This document shows positions 35,613-43,840 of a stretch of DNA of 64,000 bases, in pieces. Origin of the DNA: Rhodospirillaceae bacterium. Lineage in GTDB: Bacteria > Pseudomonadota > Alphaproteobacteria > Dongiales > Dongiaceae. The translations under genes and the position numbers were made by a program. Position 1 is the stretch's first letter, and the number at the start of each line of letters is the position of its first letter. The DNA is taken from contig JADJQM010000001.1 of assembly GCA_016712715.1 (NCBI GenBank), positions 1,445,001 to 1,509,000 of the forward strand, given 5' to 3'. The notes under the pieces are model-generated. The model saw only the letters and a program-made list of their open reading frames with translations. It was not told where the DNA came from and made no database searches.

Positions 35613-36245
35613 TCAGGGCAGAACCGGTTCGACACCAGGCTGCTTCTTGCCATGCTTGCCATGCTTAGGCAGTTCGTCCTTAGCAATCTTGCCGTCCTTG
35701 TTGTCGTCAAGGCGCGCGAACATCTTATCGCCCAGAGCATTCCATTCGGCCTCCGATACCTTGCCGTCCTTGTCTGTGTCGAGACGTGCGAGCCCGTCTT
35801 TGCCATCGCCGGGCTTGCCGTCGCGCATGCTGCGCATGATGCCGAGTTCCTCGGCCGTGACGGCACCATCAGCATTCGCATCGACCTCGGCGAAGGTCAT
35901 GCGACCATCCTTGGGCCATTCGGCTGCGGTCACCTTGCCGTCGCTATCGGCATCGAAGCGCTTCAGGAACCTCGCCGACATGTCGCCATGCTTGCTTTCC
36001 ATCTCGGCATGATGGGCGTCCCGGAACGCCTGCATTTCGGCCTCGGATACGAACCCGTCGGTGTCCGTATCCAGGTCTTTGAAATGAGTGGCGCGCCCCG
36101 TATCGAACTCGGCACGGTCGATGCTGCCGTCCTTGTTGGTGTCGGCATTCGCCCACGGCCCCATCTCGGCCATAGCCGGGGTCACAGCCGTCAGCACCAA
36201 GCCAACGACACCGCTCAACAGCATGAGCCGATTGGATTTTTTCAT
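35613..36245 (-). CDS. exported EF-hand calcium-binding protein, six motifs
   Basis: About 210 residues from ATG 36245 (MKKSNRLMLLSGV), which has GGAGA upstream; two earlier in-frame ATGs are less likely. A Sec signal peptide ends near TPAMA-E. The mature protein is a string of EF-hand loops: DTNKDGSIDRAE, DTDTDGFVSEAE, DADSDGKVTAAE, DANADGAVTAEE, DTDKDGKVSEAE and DDNKDGKIAKDE. The tail is Lys/His-rich (LPKHGKHGKKQ). It should bind calcium in the periplasm. It lies in line between a shorter EF-hand gene and the ECF sigma operon, with a hairpin before the latter. Confidence 0.88.
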   Translation of the reverse strand: MKKSNRLMLLSGVVGLVLTAVTPAMAEMGPWANADTNKDGSIDRAEFDTGRATHFKDLDTDTDGFVSEAEMQAFRDAHHAEMESKHGDMSARFLKRFDADSDGKVTAAEWPKDGRMTFAEVDANADGAVTAEELGIMRSMRDGKPGDGKDGLARLDTDKDGKVSEAEWNALGDKMFARLDDNKDGKIAKDELPKHGKHGKKQPGVEPVLP

Positions 36246-36338
36246 CGAAAGTGTCTCCGTCATGTGGTGCCGCCCTTGCGGCTCCTTCACAACGTTACAC
36301 GGCGGCCGGCGGCGAACCCTGCGCGGCCGGCTGGACGA

Positions 36339-36704
36339 CTACATCTCGTCCTCGCCAAGGACACCATCGCCGTCGGCATCCAGGCTGGAGAACAGTTGAA
36401 TGCCGTGCTCAAGATACTCATCGATGCTGATAACGCCATCACCATCGAGGTCCGTGCCCTCGAACAGGCGCGATCCACCATGCGCCATGGCCTGGCCTAT
36501 CTCGTCGGGCGAGAGAGCAAAATCGCCATCGCGATCGGCTTCATTGAAGAAGCTCATGCGCGCGTTATCAAATTCAAAGCCGCTCATGCCGCCCGCATTG
36601 CCGAGCATCAGGATGTCATCCTGAGCCATTGCGGGCGCCACAGCCACGACCATAGCCATGGTCAAGGTGATCCGACGGGCGGTGCGCATGGGTCGATCAG
36701 GCAT
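36339..36704 (-). CDS. short exported EF-hand protein, three motifs
   Basis: A 121-residue protein with a Sec signal peptide (RRITLTMAMVVAVAPAMAQ) and three EF-hand loops (DRDGDFALSPDE, DLDGDGVISIDE, DADGDGVLGEDE). The last loop sits at the very C-terminus. Its start overlaps the accA stop by 8 nt, so it may be read from the accA transcript. A second, longer EF-hand gene follows after about 90 bp. Confidence 0.83.
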   Translation of the reverse strand: MPDRPMRTARRITLTMAMVVAVAPAMAQDDILMLGNAGGMSGFEFDNARMSFFNEADRDGDFALSPDEIGQAMAHGGSRLFEGTDLDGDGVISIDEYLEHGIQLFSSLDADGDGVLGEDEM

Positions 36705-37656
36705 TCAAACCCTGCCGACCCATGTCGAGGAATTTTTGGCGGCGTTCGCTGCGCACCTCGTCACCGGATAGATTGTCGAACTTGGCCAAGGCGGCCTCCA
36801 GCGCATCGCCAAGACGGGTCGCCATGTCGGCCCGCGCGCGGTGAGCGCCACCGAGCGGTTCCGCGACGATCTCGTCGATGACACCCAGTTGCTTGAGGTC
36901 TTCTGCTGTCAGCTTCAGAGCGTCGGCCGCGTCCTTGGCCTGTTCCGCGCTGCGCCACAGAATCGAAGCGCAGCCTTCCGGCGAGATGACAGAATAGACG
37001 GAATGTTCAAGCATGATGATGTGATTGGCGGCAGCCAAGGCAATGGCGCCGCCTGAGCCACCTTCACCGATGATGGCTGAAACGAGCGGCACCTTGATCT
37101 TGAGGCAGGTTTCGATCGAGCGAGCAATAGCTTCCGCCTGGCCACGTGCCTATGCCTCGACACCCGGATAGGCACCCGGCGTATCCACCAGGGTAATCAC
37201 CGGCAGGTCGAAGCGTTCTGCCAGTTCCATCAGGCGAATCGCCTTGCGGTAACCCTCGGGTTTCGCCATGCCGAAATTGTGCCGAACGCGGCTTTGCGTA
37301 TCGTTGCCCTTTTCATGACCCATGATCACCACCGGGCGGCCGCGGAATCGTCCAAGGCCGCCCTGGATGGCACGATCATCGGCAAAGGCGCGGTCGCCGG
37401 CGAGCGGCACGAATTCGGTCACCAGAGCGGCAACATAGTCACGGAAATGCGGCCGCTCCGGATGCCGTGCCACAAGCGTCTTCTGCCAAGGGGTCAGCTT
37501 GGCATAGGTAGCTTTCAGCAGCTTCTCGGTCTTCCCCTGCAGCTTGGCGACTTCTTCGGCGATGTTGATGTCGCCACCATTGGCCACATGCTTCAGTTCG
37601 GCAATCTTGCCGTCCAATTCAGCAATCGGCTTCTCGAATTCGAGGTAGGTCGCCAT
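36697..37656 (-). pseudogene. accA: acetyl-CoA carboxylase carboxyltransferase alpha (AccA) with in-frame TAG
   Basis: AccA joins AccD to transfer carboxyl from biotin to acetyl-CoA, the first step of fatty acid synthesis. The whole 319-codon gene is in one frame and of standard length. It has MATYLEFEKPIAELDGKI, GRPVVIMGHEKGNDT, FGMAKPEGYRKAIRLM and IGEGGSGGAIALA. Codon 169 reads TAG (37150-37152) in the context GVEA-stop-ARGQAEAIARS, where the family has Glu (A-E-A-R-G-Q). A single base change from GAG would produce it. Because accA is normally essential and everything else is intact, a base-calling error is likely. The gene is upstream of, and overlaps, the short EF-hand gene. Confidence 0.92.
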
Positions 37657-37698
37657 TCTCGCAATTATCTCCCTGGCCGGTACCGCGGTAACCTGATG

Positions 37699-38679
37699 TT
37701 ACTTGGCGCCGGAAATCTGACGTGCCTTGGCAAGTAGCACCTCGGCCTGACGGATAGAAGCCAAATCGATCAGGCGCCCATCCAGGGATACGGCCCCCTT
37801 GCCTTCCTTCTGGGCCTGGGCCATGGCTTCGATGATGCGCTCGGCCTTCTTCACCTCAGCCTCCGCCGGGCTGAAAATCTCGTTAGCCATGCCGATCTGC
37901 GAGGGATGGATCGCCCATTTTCCTTCGCAACCCAGCACATTGGCGCGGGCGCCGGCCGCCTTGTAGCCATCAGCGTCGCCAAAATCACCGAACGGGCCAT
38001 CAACCGGGCGCAGCCCGTTGGCGCGGGCCGCCACCACCATGCGGGCAATGGCGTAGTGCCACATGTCGCCCCAATGCACATCGCGGCCACCCTTCTCGTC
38101 CTTGTCGGTCAGGATCGAATAGGCAGGATTGGCGCCACCGATATTGGTGGTCTTGGCCTTGGTCGAGGCGGCGTAATCGGCGACGCCGAAATGCAGGCTC
38201 TCATTGCGCTTGGAAGCGGCCGAGATGGCATGGACATTCTGCATGCCCAGGGCCGTTTCGATAATCATCTCGAAACCGATGCGCTTTTTGCGGCCGACAG
38301 CCGCTTCGCATTGGGTTACCAGCATGTCGACGGCGTAGACGTCTTCCGGCGTGCCAACCTTCGGGATCATGATGAGGTCCAGGCGCTCACCGCCCTGCTC
38401 GATCACGTCAACGACGTCACGGTACATGAAATGGGTGTCGAGGCCGTTGATGCGCACCGACATCTGCTTGGTGCCCCAATCGATATCGTGAAGCGCCTGG
38501 ATGATGTTCTTCCGGGCCTGGGCCTTGTCGTCCGGCGCCACAGCGTCTTCAAGATCGAGGAAAATGACATCGGCAGCCGACTTTGCCGCCTTTTCAAATA
38601 ATTGCGGCTGGGAACCTGGCACCGCCAGTTCGCTGCGGTTGAGACGCGCGGGTGCCTGTTCGACGATCTTGAAGCTCAT
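37699..38679 (-). CDS. L-malyl-CoA / beta-methylmalyl-CoA lyase (HpcH/HpaI family)
   Basis: A 326-residue Mg-dependent CoA lyase that should cleave malyl-CoA to glyoxylate and acetyl-CoA and the methyl form to glyoxylate and propionyl-CoA. Marks include RSELAVPGSQPQLFEKAAKS, the metal-binding FLDLEDAVAPDDK, IPKVGTPEDVYAVD, the GFEMIIETALGMQNV active-site Glu, and GCEGKWAIHPSQI. It lies just upstream of accA (42 nt). Such lyases serve the ethylmalonyl-CoA or glyoxylate assimilation routes; no other pathway genes are in view. Confidence 0.87.
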   Translation of the reverse strand: MSFKIVEQAPARLNRSELAVPGSQPQLFEKAAKSAADVIFLDLEDAVAPDDKAQARKNIIQALHDIDWGTKQMSVRINGLDTHFMYRDVVDVIEQGGERLDLIMIPKVGTPEDVYAVDMLVTQCEAAVGRKKRIGFEMIIETALGMQNVHAISAASKRNESLHFGVADYAASTKAKTTNIGGANPAYSILTDKDEKGGRDVHWGDMWHYAIARMVVAARANGLRPVDGPFGDFGDADGYKAAGARANVLGCEGKWAIHPSQIGMANEIFSPAEAEVKKAERIIEAMAQAQKEGKGAVSLDGRLIDLASIRQAEVLLAKARQISGAK

Positions 38680-38829
38680 CTGTTCATTTCCTGCCCTGAT
38701 GGTTGACTTGTTATTGGCCCGGGGGTCGGGCTGCTGTCAATCCTTGCCTTTGCGCTGCACAATGCCTGTGCCGGGAGCGGCATTCTTTGGCCGCTCAAGG
38801 CCGAGACTTCAACAAATTCACGATCCGGC

Positions 38830-39765
38830 CTAAATTTTACGACTTGGTCGTGTGGATTTGGCTGATTTGGACAAAGGGTGGTGCGCCTCGACCAGTGTTT
38901 TCAACCGTTCCTGCTGGACATGGGTATAGATCTGGGTGGTGGCGATATCGGCGTGCCCCAGCATTTTTTGCAGGCTGCGCAGGTCAGCGCCATGGTCGAG
39001 GAGATGGGTTGCGAAGGCGTGGCGCAGGACATGGGGTGAAATGGCAGCCGGGTCGATGCCCGCTTTCATCCCGATCTCCTTCAGCAACTGACCAAAGCGT
39101 TGCCGGGTGAGATGCCCTTCCTTGCCGCGCGAGGGAAACAGATAGGGGGACGTGGCACCCTTTGGCAGGAACCGCTGCCGCTGGCCGAGATAGGCGGCGA
39201 TGGCGACTTTTGCCGGCGGATTGAGTGGCACCAAACGCTCCTTGCCCCCCTTGCCGCAGACGGTCAAAAAAGCCTGGTCGCGCAGCATCACAGCGAGCGG
39301 CAGCTTGACCAGCTCGCTCACCCGCAATCCCGTCGCGTAGAGCAATTCGATCATCGCCAGCAGCCGTACCCCCTCGGCACCGTCGAGACCCCGGCAAATC
39401 TCGATCAGCTGTCCCATTTGCGCCTCGGACAGCAGCTTCGGCAAATGCTGGCCGAGCTTTGGCGCGTCCAGAGCAGCGGTCGGGTCATCCTTGCGCCGGC
39501 CATCTTCGACCAGGAAGCGATAGAATTGGCGCAGCGCCGACAATCGCCGTGCCTGGGTCCGGGTGGCGAGGTCCTGATCGGCCAAGTGGCCAAGATAGGC
39601 GCGAAGCTGCTCGGTGCTGGCATCGGCAAGACCCAATTGCCGACTTTTCAGGAAGCAGGCGGCATCATCGAGATCACACCGATAGGCCAGGAGGGTATTG
39701 GTAGCGGCATTGCGTTCCGCCGCCAGCATCTCGAAAAAGGCGCCAAGGGCGGCGTTCTCAGTCAC
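38830..39765 (-). CDS. xerD: tyrosine recombinase XerD
   Basis: A 311-residue recombinase that resolves chromosome dimers at dif with XerC. The catalytic set is visible: Arg in ATGLRVSEL, Lys in CGKGGKERLVPL, SPHVLRHAFATHLL (His-x-x-Arg), LGHADIATTQIYTHV (His and Tyr). HGADLRSLQ and the overall length favour XerD over XerC. It is part of the chromosome backbone and unrelated to the island integrase. It lies 12 nt downstream of the large secreted protein gene. Confidence 0.92.
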   Translation of the reverse strand: MTENAALGAFFEMLAAERNAATNTLLAYRCDLDDAACFLKSRQLGLADASTEQLRAYLGHLADQDLATRTQARRLSALRQFYRFLVEDGRRKDDPTAALDAPKLGQHLPKLLSEAQMGQLIEICRGLDGAEGVRLLAMIELLYATGLRVSELVKLPLAVMLRDQAFLTVCGKGGKERLVPLNPPAKVAIAAYLGQRQRFLPKGATSPYLFPSRGKEGHLTRQRFGQLLKEIGMKAGIDPAAISPHVLRHAFATHLLDHGADLRSLQKMLGHADIATTQIYTHVQQERLKTLVEAHHPLSKSAKSTRPSRKI

Positions 39766-39777
39766 GGAGTTAAATGG

Positions 39778-41646
39778 TCACAGGCCGGCAAGAGCGGCGA
39801 TTTCGCGGGCGATGCGACGCGATTCTTCAACCAACCCCAGATCGGCGATGCTGCGCAAGGCAGCACCGAGGGTGGCTGGATCGGTGGCGATGGCGCGGTC
39901 CCCGCCAAGGCCGACGAGGGACAAGACAAGCGCCTCGCCGCGACGTTTGCCGGCGGCGGCAGCCACGATCTCGGCGCTGGGGGAGCCAAGCGGAATGATC
40001 GGTGCCGCCTGGAAACCACCTGCCACCGCAGACGCCACAGGCTGGTTGATGCCAGCAAGAAGGGCGTAGAACAAGTCGATCCGCGGATTGGTGGTACCGC
40101 TGGCCTTCGCCCAGGCCACGACTGGATCACCGCCGCCCGGCAAGCCGGCGACACGGCCGAGGAGATCGAGCCCTTCCTTTTCACCCGGCCCCGTGAAGAC
40201 ACCGGGATTTGCAGCAACCGTGTTCAGCCAATAGCCACCCTTATCGGCCTGGCCGGTCACAAACATGAGACGCGCTGCTTCCGGCGCAAACCAGCCAAGT
40301 TCACGGGCTGGCGCAATGTCACGGGCAAGCGGCCCGAACAAGAGCGCCTGATTGAGGTAATCGCCCCGTTGGCGTGCTTTCTTGAGGGCCGCGTCAATCA
40401 CGCGCGCCTTTTGCGCCGGTGCGCCGCCGCGATAAGCAGCCTGATAGAGTTGAGCGCGCAACTCCACTGTGTCGCTCATCCCGATAGCCGTGGCGGGATC
40501 AGCGATTCCGGACGGCATCTGCATGTAGAGATCGCCCAATTCGCGATCCGGGATGAGGCCGAATTTATAGGCCTGTTCCGCCGCGGCGACGCGCTCAGGC
40601 AGGGGACGCGTGACATCCCGGGCGATCATGACGCTGCCACCAGCGCCGACCGGCACGATCGGCGCTGCACCAATGGCGTTGGGTGCCGGCATGCCGACGG
40701 TTTTCATCAGGGCAACATTGAGCGGGTCGGGAACGGCGACGGATTTGGGCACGCGCTTGGTTTCGCCATTGGCAAGGGCGGCGAGGGCAATGAAATCCTT
40801 GGTCGCGGGGTCAGGATCGTTGCGCTCGCGCATTAGATCCAGGCCGAGCGAAGCCGGATCGCTCTGCTCGCGCATGATCTGGCAGTAGATGGCCGCGCGT
40901 TGGACGAACAGGCTTGGCGCTTCAGGCCGAGCTTGAAGGGCATCCACCTGCTGGCAGGCATAGGCGGTGTCGTTGGCGAGCAGAGCCTTTTCGACAGCTT
41001 CCTGCGGATCCATCGGGCCGGTAACAGGAGTCGCCGACGCCAGGCCCATCGCGGCGTCATTGAAGCCCATTTGGTGCAGCTTGTCGGCTCGGATCGGCGT
41101 CAAGGGGTCAACGGTACCGCTGGCCCCTGCACTGGGCGCCGCTGTCGTCAGGACGCGTCGCTGCAGATCGCTGAGGGCAGGTACGCTGACCGGTGCCGGC
41201 ATTTTCGGGATCAGTCCCATCAGTCGCGAGACTTCGGAGCTCTGCCACAAGTCGGCACCAAGGTCGCCGACACCAGCTGTCGCGGGGGCCGGCAGGGGTA
41301 CCGTTGGGGCGGCACCCGGGAGCGCTTCCACCGCGCCAATGCCAGGCTGGGGTGCTGGCAACGGTACCTGCGCAGGTGGCTGGGTTTGAACCGGTGGCAA
41401 TGGCTGTACGGGCGGCAGCGGCGCAGCCTCAATGCTATCGCCGGATGGCGGCTGGGCGGGGTTGGCCGGCTGGCTGGGGGAAGTCTGGGGAACCCCCAGC
41501 GGAGTTGGGTCGCCGGAAAGTGCCGAGACCGGCAACGGCGCACCGGTGACCATGGCCGCCAGAAGGAGAACGCTGGCCCCGAGGAAGATGGCCTTGTGGT
41601 GAGGCCGCCTCGTGGCGGTCGCGCTATTGCAGCGTAAGCCGGTCAT
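39778..41646 (-). CDS. large exported protein of unknown function, Pro-rich N-terminus
   Basis: About 622 residues from ATG 41646 (MTGLRCNSATATRR); the frame extends 32 codons further up over a separate small gene and that part is discounted. A signal peptide-like stretch (AIFLGASVLLLAAMVTGAPLPVSA) is followed by a Pro-rich linker (about 45-125) and a long helical domain. That domain has TPR-like spacing (QQVDALQARPEAPSLFVQRAAIYCQIMR; AEQAYKFGLIPDRELGDLYMQM). No known family was recognised. It sits between the 47-codon membrane gene (23-nt overlap) and xerD, an arrangement that looks like a conserved backbone block. Confidence 0.7.
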   Translation of the reverse strand: MTGLRCNSATATRRPHHKAIFLGASVLLLAAMVTGAPLPVSALSGDPTPLGVPQTSPSQPANPAQPPSGDSIEAAPLPPVQPLPPVQTQPPAQVPLPAPQPGIGAVEALPGAAPTVPLPAPATAGVGDLGADLWQSSEVSRLMGLIPKMPAPVSVPALSDLQRRVLTTAAPSAGASGTVDPLTPIRADKLHQMGFNDAAMGLASATPVTGPMDPQEAVEKALLANDTAYACQQVDALQARPEAPSLFVQRAAIYCQIMREQSDPASLGLDLMRERNDPDPATKDFIALAALANGETKRVPKSVAVPDPLNVALMKTVGMPAPNAIGAAPIVPVGAGGSVMIARDVTRPLPERVAAAEQAYKFGLIPDRELGDLYMQMPSGIADPATAIGMSDTVELRAQLYQAAYRGGAPAQKARVIDAALKKARQRGDYLNQALLFGPLARDIAPARELGWFAPEAARLMFVTGQADKGGYWLNTVAANPGVFTGPGEKEGLDLLGRVAGLPGGGDPVVAWAKASGTTNPRIDLFYALLAGINQPVASAVAGGFQAAPIIPLGSPSAEIVAAAAGKRRGEALVLSLVGLGGDRAIATDPATLGAALRSIADLGLVEESRRIAREIAALAGL

Positions 41647-41767
41647 TCGGGATCTGCAGTTCCACCTGTTGCGAGGGCGCCGGCAGCTTGTAGGTACCAA
41701 GAAAGACAACCCCGCCCGCAAGGACCAGGACGACGATGCCAATTAGGGACAGAAGTGGCTTGCTCAT
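41624..41767 (-). CDS. 47-residue single-span membrane protein
   Basis: ATG 41767 opens MSKPLLSLIGIVVLVLAGG, a 20-residue hydrophobic segment, then VVFLGTYKLPAPSQQVELQIPND and ends at TAG 41624. The tail (KLPAPSQQVELQIPND) should face the periplasm. It overlaps the start of the following exported protein by 23 nt, implying coupling. No database family is known to me for certain; the sharp membrane helix and tight overlap make it a real gene. Confidence 0.7.
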   Translation of the reverse strand: MSKPLLSLIGIVVLVLAGGVVFLGTYKLPAPSQQVELQIPNDRLTLQ

Positions 41768-41985
41768 CTTTTAATATTCAACCGCTTAACCATTGCCCGC
41801 GACGCTACGGCCAGAATGGCAACTCGAACTGGCGGCGGGATCGTTTTCACCATGCCACAGCGCCGGATTCGAATGCTAGTTCAAATACTAAAGCAGCTTT
41901 CGGGTAGATCCGGGGTCACAAGCCCGTGACGTGGTTGCTCGGCTGGACCTTGACGCCGGGGCTAAGCGCCTGATACCCACGCCAA

Positions 41986-42651
41986 ATGGTCGAAACATCG
42001 CCAAATAGCACCGCACACGGCCCAGCCACCGGTCCGGGAAACGGCCGGACAGCGGTCCGTGACTCCAGCGACCGAAGCCTCGACAAGGCTTTCGGCCAAA
42101 GCGTCCTTGCCCGTATCTCACGGCCGATTGTCCTGGTCGGGCTGATGGGGGCTGGCAAGAGTTGCATAGGCAAGCGGCTCGCCAGCCATTTCGGCCTGCC
42201 CTTCGTCGATGCGGATCGCGAGATTGAGGCCGCAGCCGGCTGCTCAATCCCAGATATTTTCAGCCTGCATGGCGAAAAGGCATTCCGCGATGGCGAGCGC
42301 CGTGTCATTCAACGCCTGCTCGGGAATCCCGTTCATGTGCTGGCGACTGGCGGTGGCGCCTTCGTCGACCCGACCACGCGAACCCTGGTCAAGGAGCGCG
42401 GCCTTTCCATCTGGATCCGCGCCGACCTCGATCTGTTGCTGAAGCGCGTCTCACGCCGCAACGACCGGCCACTCCTTCAGAATGTCGATCCGCGCGCGAA
42501 ACTGGCCGAGTTGATCGAACTCCGACACCCCTTTTATGCTGAGGCCGACATCATCGTCGACAGTGCCGATGGCCCACCCGAGGTCACTCTCGGCCGGGTG
42601 ATTGAAGCGTTGCACGACTACTTTACCAATCGCGAGGGTGCCGAGCCATGA
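41986..42651 (+). CDS. aroK: shikimate kinase
   Basis: A 221-residue kinase that phosphorylates shikimate. It has the P-loop GLMGAGKSCIGKRLA, the shikimate-binding DADREIEAAAG, the FRDGERRV helix, LATGGGAFVD and the lid RNDRPLL. The first 45 residues before RPIVLVGLMG are longer than usual and poor in family resemblance, so translation may start later, but no better ATG is in frame. The stop overlaps the aroB start by 4 nt (ATGA). Confidence 0.93.
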   Translation: MVETSPNSTAHGPATGPGNGRTAVRDSSDRSLDKAFGQSVLARISRPIVLVGLMGAGKSCIGKRLASHFGLPFVDADREIEAAAGCSIPDIFSLHGEKAFRDGERRVIQRLLGNPVHVLATGGGAFVDPTTRTLVKERGLSIWIRADLDLLLKRVSRRNDRPLLQNVDPRAKLAELIELRHPFYAEADIIVDSADGPPEVTLGRVIEALHDYFTNREGAEP

Positions 42652-43793
42652 ACGCACCCGATGGTGTTCAGGGAGATCGCTCGAAACCCGATCGGTTACG
42701 GGTCGAGTTGGGACCACGCAGCTATGACATCCTGATCGGTCGCAATCTCATTGCCGCCGCCGGCGAGCATATTCTGCCATTGCTAGCCAAGCGCCATGTC
42801 GTCATCGTTACCGATGCCAATGTCGCCAAGCTTCATCTCGAATCACTAGAACACGCCTTGAATCGTGCCGACATAACTGTCGACACCATCATCATGCCGG
42901 CCGGAGAAGCAACAAAGAGTTTTGCTGAAGTCGAGCGCCTGACCGGCCTGCTACTCGACATGAAGATCGAACGCGGCACCACTTTGGTCGCCCTGGGTGG
43001 CGGGGTCATCGGCGACCTTACAGGTTTCGTGGCGGCCATCACGTTGCGCGGCATTGACTTCATTCAGGTGCCAACGACCCTTCTCGCCCAGGTCGATTCC
43101 TCGATCGGCGGCAAGACCGGCATCAACACCGCCCACGGCAAGAATCTGGTTGGCGCCTTCTACCAGCCACGCCTGGTCCTGGCTGACACTGCGACGCTTG
43201 ATACGCTCAACCGCCGAGAACTGCTGGCCGGCTACGCCGAGGTCGTGAAATATGGCCTTATCGACGAACCGGCCTTCTTCAAATGGCTGGAAGCCAACGG
43301 TGTCGATGTCATTGAAGGTGACGAATTGGCACGGCGCCATGCAATCAGTGTCTCCTGTCGCGCGAAAGCCCGCATCGTCGGCGCCGACGAGCGCGAGAGC
43401 GGTGCCCGTGCGCTCCTCAACCTCGGTCACACGTTCGGCCATGCATTGGAAGCCGAATGCGGCTTCACCGACGAATTGCTGCACGGCGAGGGCGTCGCCA
43501 TCGGCCTGGTGATGGCGTTCGACCTATCGGTGACGCTAGGACTTTGCCCGGCCGAGGACGCTGCCCGTGTTCAACGACATTTGGCAAGCGTCGGACTGCC
43601 CACAACGCCCGGCTCGGTGCAGGGTCGATTCTGGTCGACAGAGCGCCTGATCGAACATATGGGGCGGGACAAGAAGGTAAAGGATGGCCGCGTCGGCTTC
43701 GTGCTGGCGCGTGGTATCGGCCAGACCTTCCATCCCGCCTATGTTGATTTGGCCGAGGTTGCGGCGGTGTTGGAAACGGCTATCGGCGCATAG
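42648..43793 (+). CDS. aroB: 3-dehydroquinate synthase
   Basis: A 381-residue NAD- and metal-dependent enzyme converting DAHP to 3-dehydroquinate in the shikimate pathway. Family blocks: GEATKSFAEVERL, GGGVIGDLTGFVAAITLRGIDFIQVPTTLLAQVDSSIGGKTGIN, the metal-binding LLNLGHTFGHALEAECGF and HGEGVAIGLVMA. It is translationally coupled to aroK and 47 bp upstream of the CorC-like gene, the usual alphaproteobacterial order. Confidence 0.96.
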   Translation: MNAPDGVQGDRSKPDRLRVELGPRSYDILIGRNLIAAAGEHILPLLAKRHVVIVTDANVAKLHLESLEHALNRADITVDTIIMPAGEATKSFAEVERLTGLLLDMKIERGTTLVALGGGVIGDLTGFVAAITLRGIDFIQVPTTLLAQVDSSIGGKTGINTAHGKNLVGAFYQPRLVLADTATLDTLNRRELLAGYAEVVKYGLIDEPAFFKWLEANGVDVIEGDELARRHAISVSCRAKARIVGADERESGARALLNLGHTFGHALEAECGFTDELLHGEGVAIGLVMAFDLSVTLGLCPAEDAARVQRHLASVGLPTTPGSVQGRFWSTERLIEHMGRDKKVKDGRVGFVLARGIGQTFHPAYVDLAEVAAVLETAIGA

Positions 43794-43840
43794 CGCGACT
43801 TGCGGCATTCCAGAATTCTGCACGACATTAGGGGACGAAG

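Noticed and set aside
26450..37656. Programmed frameshifting or an altered genetic code as the cause of the frame breaks
   Set aside because: The breaks are of mixed sign, lie at unrelated sites without slippery/pseudoknot layout, and TAG, TGA and TAA are used as normal stops elsewhere.
39100..40836. 578-codon plus-strand frame opposite xerD and the large exported protein
   Set aside because: It spans two well-supported minus-strand genes and has no family resemblance.
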